Source: Cepaea nemoralis (taxonomy: Eukaryota > Mollusca > Gastropoda > Stylommatophora > Helicidae). Taken from it: a stretch of DNA of 64,000 nucleotides. The notes under the pieces are model-generated. The model saw only the letters and a list, made by a program, of their open reading frames with translations. It had not been told where the DNA came from and did no database searches. The stretch spans positions 1 to 64,000 of the forward strand of contig JACEFZ010026857.1 of the NCBI GenBank assembly GCA_014155875.1, written 5' to 3'. Positions within the stretch are counted from its first letter, which is position 1, and every line of letters begins with the position of its first letter. Shown here in pieces: positions 1 to 11,745 of this stretch. A program made the translations under genes and the position numbers.

Positions 1-120
1 ATTTTGTTTTCCAGACAACTAATTAAATTTACGATGGTAAGGGAAAGTACAAGTTAAATTCTTTATAAAGAAATCAAAAATACAGGGGTTTTTAGAAAAG
101 TTGGCCAGTTTTTTAAAAAA

Positions 121-336
121 CATCGTGGATAGAGTGGCCAGTATCACACTGATGGATAGAGTGGCCAGTATCACACTGATGGATATAGTGGCCAGTATCA
201 CAATGATGGATAGAGTGGTAGTAGCACAATGATGGATAGAGTGGCCAGTATTACACTGATGGATAGAGTGGCCAGTATCACACTGATGGATAGAGTGGCC
301 AGTATCACACTGATGGATAGAGTGGCCAGTATCACA
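121..336. repeat. 27-bp minisatellite, about 8 copies
   Basis: The unit GATGGATAGAGTGGCCAGTA plus TCACACT repeats head to tail about eight times with few substitutions. One unit near 208-235 is diverged. The unit is 9 codons long, so it stays open on the minus strand (a 60-codon frame at 19-201), but there is no sign that this is coding. Confidence 0.9.
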
Positions 337-482
337 TTAGCCGCCTTTACCTACTAGGTCATTTCCTGTCACCCATTTCAGACTGGGCTGACTACTTGGG
401 AAAAGACAGTTCAATTAAAAAAAAAAATATACATGCCTCGATGGGAATTCGAAAACATGACCACCAGGCCAAAGTAATCATA

Positions 483-1000
483 TTGACCACTGTCCAGCCA
501 AATCGTACTACATACTGACCACTGTCCAACCACAGCTTACTACATACGAATCACTGTCTAGCCATAGATTACTACATACTGACCACTGCCCAGCCGCGGA
601 TTACTACACACTAACCACTGTCCAGCTGCAACTTACTACATACTGACCACTGTTCAGTCGCAGCTTAATACATACTGACCACTGTCCAGCCGCCGGTCTC
701 TCTGGCTGTGGGGTTACAACACTTTCTCTCTGTAATCCCGTTTATCACGCAGAGTCTCGTAGTGGAGCGAGAGCTGAGGCTGTTCGACCCCCGCTCGTGA
801 CTCGCGGGATACTGAGCCGGCCGCTCAGAAAGCAATGGCAAACTACTGAGCGTAATCTTGCCAAGAGATCAACATACAGCTGAAAGATGCTGGTGTTGAC
901 AGCTAAGTCCTGTAAAGGATATGCTAAATAAAAAAAAACAAAAAAACTGTCCAGTCGCAACTTACTACATACTGATCACTGTCCAGCCGCAGCTGCCATA
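483..1000. repeat. 32-bp minisatellite, split by a SINE
   Basis: Units of the form ACTGTCCAGCCGCAGCTTAC plus TACATACTGACC run from 483 to 693 and resume at 946-1000. The units are diverged by several substitutions each. The break at 694-945 is a SINE insertion, so the array is older than the SINE copy. Confidence 0.85.
694..945 (+). mobile_element. SINE, family 1 (copy a)
   Basis: A 252-bp insertion inside the 32-bp minisatellite. It ends in an A-rich tail (AATAAAAAAAAACAAAAAA). Its 3' half carries the family tail GCAATGGCAAACTACTGAGC, then CTTGCC, GGTGTTGAC and CCTGTAAAGGATATGC, which recurs at 1700-1842, 17770-17850, 33500-33605 and 42000-42110. The 5' half has a B-box-like TGTTCGACCCCC, which fits a tRNA-derived Pol III head. 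The flanks share ACTGTCCAG(C/T)CGC (681-693 and 946-958), compatible with a target-site duplication, though the surrounding array is itself repetitive. Confidence 0.8.
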
Positions 1001-1005
1001 TAAAC

Positions 1006-1589
1006 AGTGCTGTTCTTAAATAAGATATCCGTGTAATTATAATTGTTATGAAATAAAATGTAATTATTTACAGATAAAAACAAGAACTACGCACATATTG
1101 ACTTGTATAACCAGTTTATAGCTGGACAGATTTCTGACTGAACTGGCAACCATAACTTGCCAACAGCAAACACGGGCTTGAAATAAACAGTATTAAACTG
1201 CAACACTGAATGAAAATATTATTGGCTTAAAGGATAAATATTCAAAAGTATGATCATAAATATGTAGTCAAATTCTATAGAACGTACTTTAAAGGATTCA
1301 ATTGACGAAATTCTGTGTTTACAAGGCAGGTATTCTGTCTATTTATTGAAAATATTACTGAGATTCAATCAGTTAGGCAGATCGATATATTAGGAGGTGT
1401 TTGTCGATAGCACACACGTGACGGAATATTCTGGAGGCCTTTGATGCCTGTGGCTAAATATAGTGCAGCTGAATCTGTCAGCAGGCATTTAGTCATGATC
1501 TTAAGTTACGATTTTGAAAAAAACTTGCTAATGTTTAGACATAATTATTGGTAATTTAATGAAAAATGAACATTAGGAGTTCCCAAAAT
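1006..1589. other. No feature recognised
   Basis: AT-rich sequence with no convincing frame, repeat or transposon motif seen on either strand. Confidence 0.5.
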
Positions 1590-1842
1590 GTGTCGCGGCT
1601 GTGGCAAAGGGCTTCCTGACGTGATTTGCAACCCAGCATACCGTATTCGAAACACAGCTGCACACGACTTGGAAGCAGACCGCCTTTCGTTGGTTTTCAT
1701 TGACTGGTATGAACGTTGGTCGTTCAGAAAGCAATGAAAAATACTGAATGAAAATTTGCCTAGTATATCATAAATAGCTTAAAAATGTTAGGGTTGACTG
1801 CGACGTCCTGTAAAGGACATGCAACTAGCTTAAATAATAAAT
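1590..1842 (+). mobile_element. SINE, family 1 (copy b, diverged)
   Basis: The 3' part matches the family 1 tail with many changes: GTTCAGAAAGCAATG, GGTTGACTGCGACGTCC and TGTAAAGGACATGCAAC, ending in TTAAATAATAAA. The 5' part may be a tRNA-like head (GGCTGTGGCAAAGGG as a weak A box), but that is less certain than the tail. The element boundaries are estimates. Confidence 0.6.
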
Positions 1843-2128
1843 ATGCCACTCTAGATTATTGACAAACGTGAGAGGTGTGGTACAGGATTAAGGCATGCAA
1901 AGATTTATGGGCAAATGTATCGCCATCTTCATTACACTGTGATACACTGATACACTGATACACTGTTTGATGTTATGTTTGATACACTGTGTTATGTTAT
2001 GTTATGTCGAAGGACATCACTGCACATTGAGCATTTCCTTTACGGGCTTAGTCTTCCATTGCAGCAGCAATACCAAAGTGTTTCTGACCATGTTCCCATG
2101 AAGAGTTGCTTATGATATCTCCTCTGTG

Positions 2129-2291
2129 TTATGTTTACAACATTCATTTCGCAATGTTTATTTTTCTTCCTATGTAAATGTATAATGCTCTTGATGAACG
2201 AAAGACGAGTGATTGGAAGGGCCGAATGTAAGACGGGCCTGCGCGCCCAATTTGTGACCCTAATAAAGTTGATTTGGATTTGATTTGATTT
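2129..2291 (+). mobile_element. LINE 3' end (jockey/CR1-like family), copy 1
   Basis: From TTATGTTTACAACATTCATT to the (GATTT)n tail this is nearly identical to 19864-20032. It contains the motif ACGGGCCTGCGCGCCCAATT, a short GGGC/GCCC hairpin, followed by AATAAAGTTGATTT and a simple-repeat tail. The same 3' end on the minus strand (38200-38276, 38373-38455) lies beyond a reverse-transcriptase C-terminus, which identifies the family. No coding part is attached here, so this is a strongly 5'-truncated copy. Confidence 0.85.
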
Positions 2292-2887
2292 CCTCTCTTG
2301 GTCTCGAAAGAAGCATCAACGTGATGAACCAGGCTTTACTCCAAGTTCGTGAAGTCTGATTAGCGTCTGAGCCTCGGAATCTGTCCAGAGAGATGTCCTT
2401 ACTACAGCAGATTACAGTGCCCCTAAATCTGTCCTAAATCAGCCAGCGACATACATAGGCGATCCATTATGAGTTGCTTTCTATGTCATCTCCTGCAGTG
2501 ATATTTTACATGGAGCAAACCTTTCAGATCACAACGGTTTTGTGGTAGAAGCCAGCCTTGTAAAATGAGCTTCACAGTTTTCTTAGCGAGAGTACGTTGC
2601 GAGGAGGAAAGCTGGTGATTTCATCTTCTAATATTATGACTTAAAGTACATGAAGTATTATGATTTCCGTTGGGAGCTACAGTGCAAACTTTTATCAGCA
2701 GAAGACACATTTGGTCATCAGAATACCACCAGTCCTGAGATTTGAACTTACGGGAACATCCTTTGTAATCCTTGCACATACAGGAGCACAAAGGCTAGCA
2801 CGCTTGCTTGGTTCTGGGAATCGAATTCCCTTGGAAACGGGAATTTAAATAAAAATGACTTTGGATCCCAAGAACTGTTTTCTAGAA
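2292..2887. other. No feature recognised
   Basis: Unique-looking sequence. A short frame at 2660-2848 has no recognisable motif and I do not treat it as a gene. Confidence 0.5.
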
Positions 2888-3000
2888 TTCACAAGGTGAA
2901 AGGTGTTGTTTCGAATCCACAAGGCGAAATGGTGTTGTCCGGAATTGAAAAAGTGAAATGGTGTTGTCTGGAACCCACAATGTGAAATGGTGGGATACCT
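2888..3000. repeat. 29-bp tandem repeat, 4 copies
   Basis: Four diverged units built on AAGGTGAAATGGTGTTGTCT plus GGAACCCAC stand in tandem. Confidence 0.75.
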
Positions 3001-3144
3001 AAACATACAGAGAAAAGAATTACAGGCGGAGATGAATAATATTGAGAAGGCATGGAGTGGGCTTAAAGAAGACAAGATAGTGTGGCTTGGTATCGGTTGT
3101 TTGAGGGCTTATGCAAAAAAGGGAGATAGAGGGCAGAAGCAGAA

Positions 3145-3255
3145 TAATAATAATAATAGGAAGAAAAGAAGTAGAAGTAGAAGAAGAAGAAGAAGAAGAG
3201 AAGAAGAAGAAGAAGAAGAAGACGGGGGAGGGGAGGAGGAGGAGGAGGATAAATA
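3145..3255. repeat. Purine-rich (AGA/GGA)n microsatellite
   Basis: AAT, then AGA, then GGA trinucleotide runs on the plus strand. The charged (plus strand) or Ser/Phe/Leu-rich (minus strand) frames across it are artefacts of the repeat. Confidence 0.9.
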
Positions 3256-3259
3256 AAAT

Positions 3260-4265
3260 ACTGCTATATCGTCGACACAACCTCATAAAAATGAGTACCG
3301 AACAATGTTAAAAATATTCTTGACATGTCTAATAAGGAAAGGCGTCGATGTATGGTAATGGTTATTAGATATCATATCTTTCGTCCATAGGTCAAAATGT
3401 CACATCAGTAAACGTAAAGCATCATTTTGCACCACACGAACGGTATTTGGTATATGGTGTTAGCCGTGCATTTTGAATAAACTAACTGACGCTCGGTGGG
3501 TGATGTGTTAAATATAATTCAAGACTCCTTTACTTCTGATGGTATCTCTTGGTACCAATGTTAGACTGAGTCAGAGAAAAATAATCATTGACTTGAAGAG
3601 GATCCAAACAGAAGCCTCTTGGGCCGACATGCAAGCGTCCTAGCCACTGTTAGTGAATACGTCCGGTTACGGCTGCAGTTAGTGCTCACGTTGCGGGCGC
3701 ACATATTTATGACTTCCACGATTGGATCTTTCGATAGGATCTTCCTGTTTTGAAAAAGGGAGTGTAGTCCCAAATCAAACACAAATGTACTGCCTTGTTT
3801 GGTCGGTGAAGCCCAATAACATGCTATATAGCATGTTAGCGAGTATTAGACCTACATTGTCCGTGAATGAACGGTAAACATGTGAGGATGGAACCAGCAT
3901 TACGCATACTCGCTTTTCACTTTCCCAGAATCCCGTTATCCATTTTACAAGGCTGGGTCGGCCCGGAAGTGGTACGGATTGAAAGAATTCAATACCGCCT
4001 TCACTGGAAATTCAATCCCCATGACCACCATGTCGATAGTGCACTAAGCACAGCAATTTCACGGTCCACCCTACTCATTTACCAGGCAGCAGACTATATA
4101 GTCGCGTCAAATAAAACCCCCGAGGCTGGTCGTCGCGTAGCTACAAAGGGAGAACGACATTAGGCGTTAGAACGTGACAACATGCAACCTGCTATTATCT
4201 TCACCAAACGAGAACCATCGATACTTCAAGAGAATGTCCCTGCCGTTATTAAATGCTAAACAGAG
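3260..4265. other. No firm feature
   Basis: No recognisable coding domain. The 98-codon frame at 3867-4163 has no motif I can name. Sequence near 3610-3690 and 4010-4090 vaguely resembles reverse-oriented tRNA-like SINE heads, but not enough to call. Confidence 0.4.
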
Positions 4266-4330
4266 CAGTGGTTCTCAGCATGGGTCGCAAGATACCCCAG
4301 GAGGCATGTATATTTCCTAAAGATCACATG
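4266..4330 (+). mobile_element. Possible hAT-type terminus
   Basis: CAGTGGTTCTCAGCATGGGT resembles the common hAT-superfamily end CAGTGGTTCTCAA... and the end at 45675. I could not find the partner inverted end, so only this terminus is proposed. Confidence 0.35.
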
Positions 4331-4507
4331 AACAAGATTTAGAACTGGTGTCAATTAATTTACAAGGCGTTTGGGCATCTTAAGGATACAGTTTCAGGCT
4401 TGTGTTTTCGGTGAGTGACCAGAATATGAGAGGCGAATGGCCGAATATTGTGTCAGCTGCCTTCATGTTACTCCCAACCAAATGTTGTCAATGGCAATTT
4501 TGTTATG

Positions 4508-4740
4508 GGCGTTCGCTCTCTTTGAACTCAAGCGTAGTCCATATACATGATGTTACACTAGTAGCACTCGGTTAGATTTTGCGTGTGGATTAGCTTTCCC
4601 TATTACCAGTGTCCCTCGCTATCAGGCGTCGACCTCTGAGGTACTTATAATTTACGTCCCCAAGTCAAAGACGGGATTTATGTCAGTATCACGCCAGACA
4701 CCCTAACTCACCGACAGTGTTCTGGTATTCAATTATGACA
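4508..4740 (-). mobile_element. SINE, family 2 tail (minus strand)
   Basis: Reverse-complement match to 8520-8700: on the plus strand GTTCGCTCTCTTTGAACTCA, TCCCTATTACCAGTGTCCCT and ATTTACGTCCCCAAGTCAA appear in the same order. A third copy lies at 29035-29220. This is the 3' portion of a tRNA-headed SINE; its head is not clear here. Confidence 0.65.
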
Positions 4741-4994
4741 TAACAAAACAGGACTGCGATAATAGTCACGCGACAACAAAACAAATTCGTTTCTATGGAG
4801 ATTTGAACTTAGGTAGGCGTGGCCTGTAGACAGGTGCACTAGCCATTGCATTAACCTGACACCACCTTCTTATAGGCCATGCCGTGTGGTGATGGTGATA
4901 AAATCTGTCCCCAGACTTCTGTCTCATAGAATGTCAATCATTTATGATACCAATGTTCATTCATGCTTTTCTATCAAATTGTGGAAAATCTTCT

Positions 4995-5195
4995 GTGTTG
5001 GTCTCCCCTTGCCTCGCCTTTCTTCCAACTGTCCCGTCTCTTACCTCGATATAAACATCTTCTCTCTTTGTGTCCCCTTGCCTCTCCTCTCTTCCAACTG
5101 TCCTTATTCATACCGCGATATAAACATCTTCTCTATTAGTCTTCCATTGCCTCTCCTCTCTTCCAACTGTCCTGGCTCCTACCGCGATATAAACA
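4995..5195. repeat. 69-bp tandem repeat, 3 copies
   Basis: CTTCCAACTGTC recurs at 5022, 5091 and 5160, an exact 69-bp period, followed each time by a GATATAAACA motif. The period equals 23 codons, so the plus-strand frame at 4886-5245 reads as three copies of a PLPLLSSNCP...DINIFS repeat. No other sign of coding was seen. Confidence 0.85.
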
Positions 5196-5199
5196 AGAA

Positions 5200-5804
5200 G
5201 AAAACAGAAATCATAACAGAAGAAGGTTGCATGGGCGTTGGGTGACATTCTTCCATATGATGAAGACTGCAATAATAAAAGACGACAGGACAACTGTTAC
5301 ATCTCTATAATTCAGAAGGAACATACAGATGTAATGGTGATGTTAACAACAGGGAATAGAAGAGACGCTAAATCTGGTTATTTTTAGACAGAAAAAAAGA
5401 ATCGCATAAAACGAACATAAATAATGAACATTGATTTACAAATTACGCAAAAGAAAAATAACAGAGATAAAAGGGGCGCTGATGAAATACGTAATAAGAT
5501 TGAAATGCAGCTTTCCTGTGTTACCGGACTTGGATATTTGTAACCTCTTTGATGTCAAAAGAGGGATTTATTTTCTGAGGCCTGACTTAAGTCACGCTAG
5601 AGACAGTGACATTGTTACAACACTACTTCATCAGAACTACTTCAGCAACAAGCTCTTAACAAATAATATTCATAATTGATCAATTTGGTACTTCACAGAC
5701 GTGAAAAATTATTTTCAGTAATTAACATATGGTTTACACAAAATTATAAATGAAAAATAAAGTCTTCAGAGATAACAGTTTAAAACAAAAAGAGGTTCAA
5801 GAGG
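5200..5804. other. No feature recognised
   Basis: AT-rich sequence without a supported gene. The 82-codon frame at 5431-5679 has no motif I recognise. Confidence 0.45.
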
Positions 5805-6032
5805 TAAGAGGATCGACTTTATTGCACCGGGTTTTATCCCATATCGCTCCGTCTCTTTCCGCAGGATGGTCTGCAGACAGCGTCGCACAAAGCACGAACT
5901 CCGTAGCTCCAGCAACGACCCCATGCAGTCTATGAGAACATTGCACCTTTGAGCCGAACCTTCTGGCCTGGAATCGAACCCACAACCTTCGGAGCGCCAG
6001 TCAGGCGGTGTAACCAATCGCCACGGAGACTA
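5805..6032 (-). mobile_element. tRNA-derived SINE, family 3 (minus strand)
   Basis: Read on the minus strand it starts with a good Pol III head: box A TGGCGATTGGTTA and box B GGGTTCGATTCC about 40 bp later. A body of about 150 bp follows, ending near CAATAAAGTCGATCCTCTTAC. Total length is about 230 bp. The short minus-strand frames here (5766-6017, 5797-5985) are the SINE read through and are not genes. Confidence 0.8.
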
Positions 6033-6039
6033 AGTTGTG

Positions 6040-6570
6040 GTACCCTAAGTCCCTGTAAAGTCATTCAGAGTGGCAACCTAAGTCCTTGTAAAGTCATTCA
6101 GAGTGGCGACCTAAGTCCTTGTAAAGTCATTCATAGTGGCAACCTAAGTCCCTGTAAAGTCACTCATCGTGCCAACCTCTCCCTGTAAAGTTATTAAGAA
6201 TGGTAACCTAAGTCCTTGTAAAGTCATTCAGAGTGGCAACCTAAGTCCTTGTAAAGTCATTCAGAGTGGCGACCTAAGTCCTTGTAAAGTCATTCAGAGT
6301 GGCAACCTAAGTCCCTGTAAAGTCACTCATCGTGCCAACCTGTCCCTGTAAAGTTATTAAGAATGGTAACCTAAGTCCTTGTAAAGTCATTCAGAGTGGC
6401 AACCTGTCCTTGTAAAGTCATTCAGAGTTGCAACCTAAGTCCTTGTAAAGTCATTCATCGTGCCAACATATCCTTGTAAATTTACTCAATATGCCAGCCT
6501 AGGTCCTTGTAAAGTACTTAGCGTGTCCTTGTAAAGTACTTAGCGTGTCCTTGTAAAGTACTTAGCCTGC
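6040..6570. repeat. 33-bp minisatellite with a higher-order period
   Basis: Units of CCTAAGTCCTTGTAAAGTCA plus TTCAGAGTGGCAA repeat about 16 times. A variant segment CGTGCCAACCT...AAGAATGG recurs at 6168 and 6331, giving a 163-bp higher-order repeat (four 33-mers and one 31-mer). The unit is 11 codons and yields in-frame NLSPCKVIQSG repeats. The array starts just beyond the family 3 SINE. Confidence 0.92.
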
Positions 6571-6579
6571 CTACCTAAG

Positions 6580-7680
6580 CCCACCACATTCTTTTAACAA
6601 AACAACCATTGAACAAAGTAACTTGATCCTGATCTTGTATTAAGATGTTTCCGATACATTAAATATTTATTATCCCTTTGTAGAATATTCAATAATTTAA
6701 TGTAAATTGAAACACAAATATTACAATTTCCAAAATATGAGCGCTGAACACATTATTTTGAAATTTTGTTATAAAATTGCCATATGAACATTTCGTTAAG
6801 ACATAAAGTCACACACAACACATTACTTAATAACAAACAACACAAACATTTGTGCTATGGTCGACGTGGCATAAAATTAGCATGAAAATGCAACAGCCAA
6901 GTGAACTGTAGAGTTTGGTAGTGTGGGCGGTTCAGATAGAGGAGAAGGATAGGACTGAAATTGTACTTCGTCAAAGTCAGTCGCTGTTGCTCCAAGCTCA
7001 CTCATTTTGCATCAGATCACATATTGGTATCTACTATCTAGCAACTTTTGTTCTGAAGGATGTGAAAACAGGAATGGCTTTAAAAGAATTACACGCTTCA
7101 ATATAATCGTTAATGAGATCAAATATTGTACTTCAATTCACTCAGCGTGCCATTGAAAATAGTTCCATGTGCCAAGCTTGGCATGTGTGCCGCAGGTTAC
7201 CGACGCCAGAACTAATATATACTGAAACACACTTTCACAAAACGAGAAACGTCATAAAACAGAAATATCACAAGTGTACAATGTGCCCACTGAAAGATTG
7301 AGTATGGCTTGTTCTTCTGTATGGATGTGAATGTGGCAGCCAGTAATTAATTGAAGAAACTGCAGGTAGTGGATATATGGTGTTTAGAAGAATTCTGAGA
7401 CCATTGTGGACAGAGAAAATCTAACACACATATAGGCTACTGAGAGGTGCATGTTATACAAAGTCCCCGAAAAAAAAAACATAGTTGTGTGTCCCCTTTT
7501 TACAGGACGTAGCATTCAACCCCAGCACTTATTGACTGTTTGCGATGTTCTAGACAATATTATGATGAATATAGTTTGTCATTGATTTCTGACCGGCCGA
7601 CGCTCATTGTGAAAATGAGAGCAAGGCGATTTGCTCTCAAATCCCGCCCGGCTGACTACGAATCCGGTATGTCGGGATTG
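6580..7680. other. No feature recognised
   Basis: AT-rich sequence. Small frames at 6915-7106 and 7113-7301 show no domain. A GGCCGACGCTC segment near 7595 may be SINE-derived, but the match is too weak to call. Confidence 0.4.
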
Positions 7681-7803
7681 TGAAGCTGCGTTACTACCCC
7701 TTAATAACAGACACCGACCGTGAAGGGTTTATGTGCCATGGTGAAACTGCGTTCACTACCCGTAAATCACAGACACCGACCGTGAAGGATGTATGTATCA
7801 TTG
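7681..7803. repeat. 61-62 bp direct duplication
   Basis: TGAAGCTGCGTTACTACCCC at 7681 is repeated as TGAAACTGCGTTCACTACCC at 7742. Both are followed by CAGACACCGACCGTGAAGG and a diverged end. Confidence 0.8.
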
Positions 7804-7904
7804 AGAACATGAACGCACAGTTTTCTGTTCCCAAATTATCCGCAGCTGACTGACTGGCACCTTGCCGTCTTGACAGACGATATTTTGTAAAATGGGGTTA
7901 TTTC

Positions 7905-7990
7905 TCCATAACACAAAGCTTGGGCTGAAGTTAGAGACCATGTGTTGCCCTTGTAGCATGATCCCTCTCTCAGCCTGTCTAGTCTACTTC
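7905..7990 (+). repeat. Dispersed repeat A (copy 1)
   Basis: AAGCTTGGG...GACCATGTGTTGCCCTTG and TAGCATGATCC...CTCAGCCTG match 44085-44165 over about 85 bp with scattered substitutions. Its family is unknown. Confidence 0.65.
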
Positions 7991-8067
7991 AGAGGAAAGG
8001 TGACACTAATACGCATGGAACAAGACGAGCTGAAGAAGCTGCCGGATCGGCAAAGCAATGCTATAAC

Positions 8068-8195
8068 TGCCCGTCTATCGGAGCTTCGATCCTAGACCAG
8101 TTACCAACCAAGGCTTAGGGCCTGGTCTGCCCTGCCATGACATTTAGTCTTTAGGTTGTATTTCCTCACACCAGGATAAGGTGACTATAAACCCG
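8068..8195 (+). repeat. Dispersed repeat B (copy 1)
   Basis: GATCCTAGACCAG...TTAGGGCCTGGTCTGC...CTGCCATGACATTT...CTTCAGGTTG-type sequence matches 22868-22985 at high identity. The family is not recognised. GATTCGATCCTAG-like sequence in copy 2 could be a B box, so a SINE origin is possible. Confidence 0.7.
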
Positions 8196-8417
8196 ATATA
8201 CCTGCGTTGTAAAACTGCGCTCACAGATTCAAAGCCAGAGACGACGGCAAAGGGCAAAAAAAAAAAAAATAATTGTCGAAATAAATCCTTGACTAATAAG
8301 GTTAAAGACTCGGCAGATTAGTCAATTGTTTTACTGTCTCGGAATGTGGGGAAATTTACAGGGAGACACCGACGATCCACAAATGAGCTTATGGGATAAA
8401 ATAATATCTACCGGATG

Positions 8418-8700
8418 TATACATGGCCGAACGGATAATATTGCTCGTTCTTAAACATCCGGTGTGCTGATACCGAGGTAGCGGGTTTAGCCCCAACACC
8501 GGTCAGCTGGACTAAAATTTTAACTTCTCGCCCTTGACTTGGGTACGTAAATTACAAGTACTTCAGAAGTCGGAAAGGGATCGCTGATGGTGAGGGACAC
8601 TGGTAATAGGGACAGCTAATCCATACGCAAAATCAGTCCAGTGCACTAACTAGTAGTAGCAAATGAATGGACTACGTTTGAGTTCAAAGCGGGTGAACGC
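8418..8700 (+). mobile_element. tRNA-headed SINE, family 2
   Basis: The head has box A-like TGGCCGAACGGATAATA and box B-like GGGTTTAGCCCC. The body has CTTGACTTGGGTACGTAAAT, AGGGACACTGGTAATAGGGA and a 3' end with GAGTTCAAAGCGGGTGAACG. This is the clearest head-plus-tail copy of the family; reverse-oriented copies lie at 4508-4740 and 29035-30000. Confidence 0.75.
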
Positions 8701-8894
8701 AAAACAATATCTTCTATCCTACTATGCCATCTGTCGGTCGTCTGGTTGTGGCTTCTTTCATATATCTTCTGTGAGTGCCCATGGATATGTGTGAGGGTTT
8801 TAGATCATGATAAACTACTAGCAATGGCGCAGATGTCCAGGGTTCGTTAGCACATGAGGAATTTTATAAATGCGTTTCTTTAATTCTTGATTGT

Positions 8895-9005
8895 ACGATT
8901 ATCATCATAACCACCATTGCAACCATCATCAACATCATAATCACCACCACCAGCTCCACCATCATCACCATCAATACCACAACCATCATCATCAACATCA
9001 CAATC
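8895..9005. repeat. Degenerate (CAT/CCA)n microsatellite
   Basis: Runs of ATCATC, CCACCA and CAACCATC trinucleotides lie just before the 47-bp satellite. Confidence 0.85.
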
Positions 9006-9064
9006 GTCAGACATTTAGCTAGCGGGTGGTTGTGAAACTTTATATCCACCGTATTCCATGATTA

Positions 9065-11745
9065 TTTGTCTCACGCCACATCTTCAGTTCCATACATGTA
9101 TATACTAGTATATCTGTACACGCCACATCTTCAGTTCCATACATGTATTATACTAGTATATCTGTACACGCCACAGCTTCAGTTCCATACATGTATATAC
9201 TAGTATATCTGTAGCACGCCACAGCTTCAGTGCCATACATGTATATACTAGTATATCTGTTACACGCCACATCTTCAGTTCCATACATGTATTATACTAG
9301 TATATCTGTACACGCCACATCTTCAGTTCCATACATGTATATACTAGTATATCTGTACACGCCACAGCTTCAGTTCCATGCATGTATATACTAGTATATC
9401 TGTACACGCCACAGCTTCAGTTCCATGCATGTATATACTAGTATATCTGTACACGCCACAGCTTCAGTTCCATACATGTATTATACTAGTATATCTGTAC
9501 ACGCCACATCTTCAGTTCCATACATGTATATACTAGTATATCTGTACACGCCACAGCTTCAGTTCCATGCATGTATATACTAGTATATCTGTACACGCCA
9601 CAGCTTCAGTTCCATACATGTATATACTAGTATATCTGTACACGCCACAGCTTCAGTTCCATGCATGTATATACTAGTATATCTGTACACGCCACAGCTT
9701 CAGTGCCATACATGTATATACTAGTATATCTGTACACGCCACAGCTTCAGTGCCATACATGTATTATACTAGTATATCTGTACACGCCACAGCTTCAGTG
9801 CCATACATGTATATACTAGTATATCTGTACACGCCACATCTTCAGTTCCATACATGTATTATACTAGTATATCTGTACACGCCACATCTTCAGTGCCATA
9901 CATGTATATACTAGTATATCTGTACACGCCACAGCTTCAGTTCCATACATGTATATACTAGTATATCTGTACACGCCACAGCTTCAGTGCCATACATGTA
10001 TATACTAGTATATCTGTACACGCCACAGCTTCAGTGCCATACATGTATATACTAGTATATCTGTACACGCCACATCTTCAGTTCCATACATGTATTATAC
10101 TAGTATATCTGTACACGCCACATCTTCAGTGCCATACATGTATATACTAGTATATCTGTACACGCCACATCTTCAGTTCCATACATGTATTATACTAGTA
10201 TATCTGTACACGCCACATCTTCAGTGCCATACATGTATTATACTAGTATATCTGTACACGCCACAGCTTCAGTGCCATACATGTATATACTAGTATATCT
10301 GTACACGCCACAGCTTCAGTGCCATACATGTATATACTAGTATATCTGTACACGCCACATCTTCAGTGCCATACATGTATTATACTAGTATATCTGTACA
10401 CGCCACATCTTCAGTGCCATACATGTATATACTAGTATATCTGTACACGCCACATCTTCAGTGCCATACATGTATTATACTAGTATATCTGTACACGCCA
10501 CAGCTTCAGTGCCATACATGTATATACTAGTATATCTGTACACGCCACATCTTCAGTGCCATACATGTATATACTAGTATATCTGTACACGCCACATCTT
10601 CAGTTCCATACATGTATATACTAGTATATCTGTACACGCCACATCTTCAGTTCCATACATGTATATACTAGTATATCTGTACACGCCACAGCTTCAGTTC
10701 CATACATGTATATACTAGTATATCTGTACACGCCACATCTTCAGTTCCATACATGTATATACTAGTATATCTGTACACGCCACATCTTCAGTTCCATACA
10801 TGTATTATACTAGTATATCTGTACACGCCACATCTTCAGTTCCATACATGTATATACTAGTATATCTGTACACGCCACATCTTCAGTTCCATGCATGTAT
10901 ATACTAGTATATCTGTACACGCCACATCTTCAGTTCCATACATGTATATACTAGTATATTCTGTACACGCACATCTTCAGTTCCATACATGTATATACTA
11001 GTATATCTGTACACGCCACATCTTCAGTTCCATACATGTATATATACTAGTATATCTGTACACGCCACATCTTCAGTTCCATGCATGTATATTACTAGTA
11101 TATCTGTACACGCCACATCTTCAGTTCCATACATGTATATAATACTAGTATATCTGTACACGCCACAGCTTCAGTTCCATACATGTATATACTAGTATAT
11201 CTGTACACGCCACAGCTTCAGTTCCATACATGTATATACTAGTATATCTGTACACGCCACAGCTTTCAGTTCCATACATGTATTACTAGTATATCTGTAC
11301 ACGCCACATCTTCTTCCATCATGGATATACTAGTATAAACTGACACCCACATCTTCTGCCATACAGGTATACTAGTATATCTGACACACGCACACATCTT
11401 GCCGTTCCATACATGGTATGACTAGTATATCTGGACACGCCACAGCTTCAGTTACCATACATGGTATACTGTATATCGTACACGCAACATCTCAGTTCCA
11501 TACTGTATACTACTATAATCTGTACACGACCACGCTTCGTTCCATGCCTTGTATTACTTATAAAAATCTGTACACAGCACAATCTTCAGTGCCTACATGG
11601 TATACTAATATATCTGTAAACGCCACAGCTTCAGTTCCATGCATGTATATACTATATATCTGTTACACGACCACAGCTCTCAGTGTCCATACTATATATT
11701 ATACTTCGTATATCGGTACACGCCTGACTTGTGAATATATTGTGT
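9065..11745. repeat. 47-bp satellite, about 56 copies
   Basis: Units of CACGCCACATCTTCAGTTCC plus ATACATGTATATACTAGTAT plus ATCTGTA. Common variants are CAT/CAG in CCACA(T/G)C, T/G in AGT(T/G)CC, and a 48-bp form with TATTATACTAG. Each unit carries two palindromes, ATACATGTAT and ATACTAGTAT. From 9065 to about 11280 the units are almost uniform. From about 11280 to 11745 they carry many one-base insertions and deletions. The frames at 10090-10293, 10989-11195 and 11418-11894 are artefacts. Confidence 0.95.

Noticed and set aside
4886..5245. A repeat protein with 23-residue repeats
   Set aside because: Only three units, no start context, and the frame is explained by the 69-bp tandem repeat.
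5805..6032. A possible tRNA gene on the minus strand
   Set aside because: Only the A and B boxes fit; the rest is a SINE body with no closing acceptor stem.
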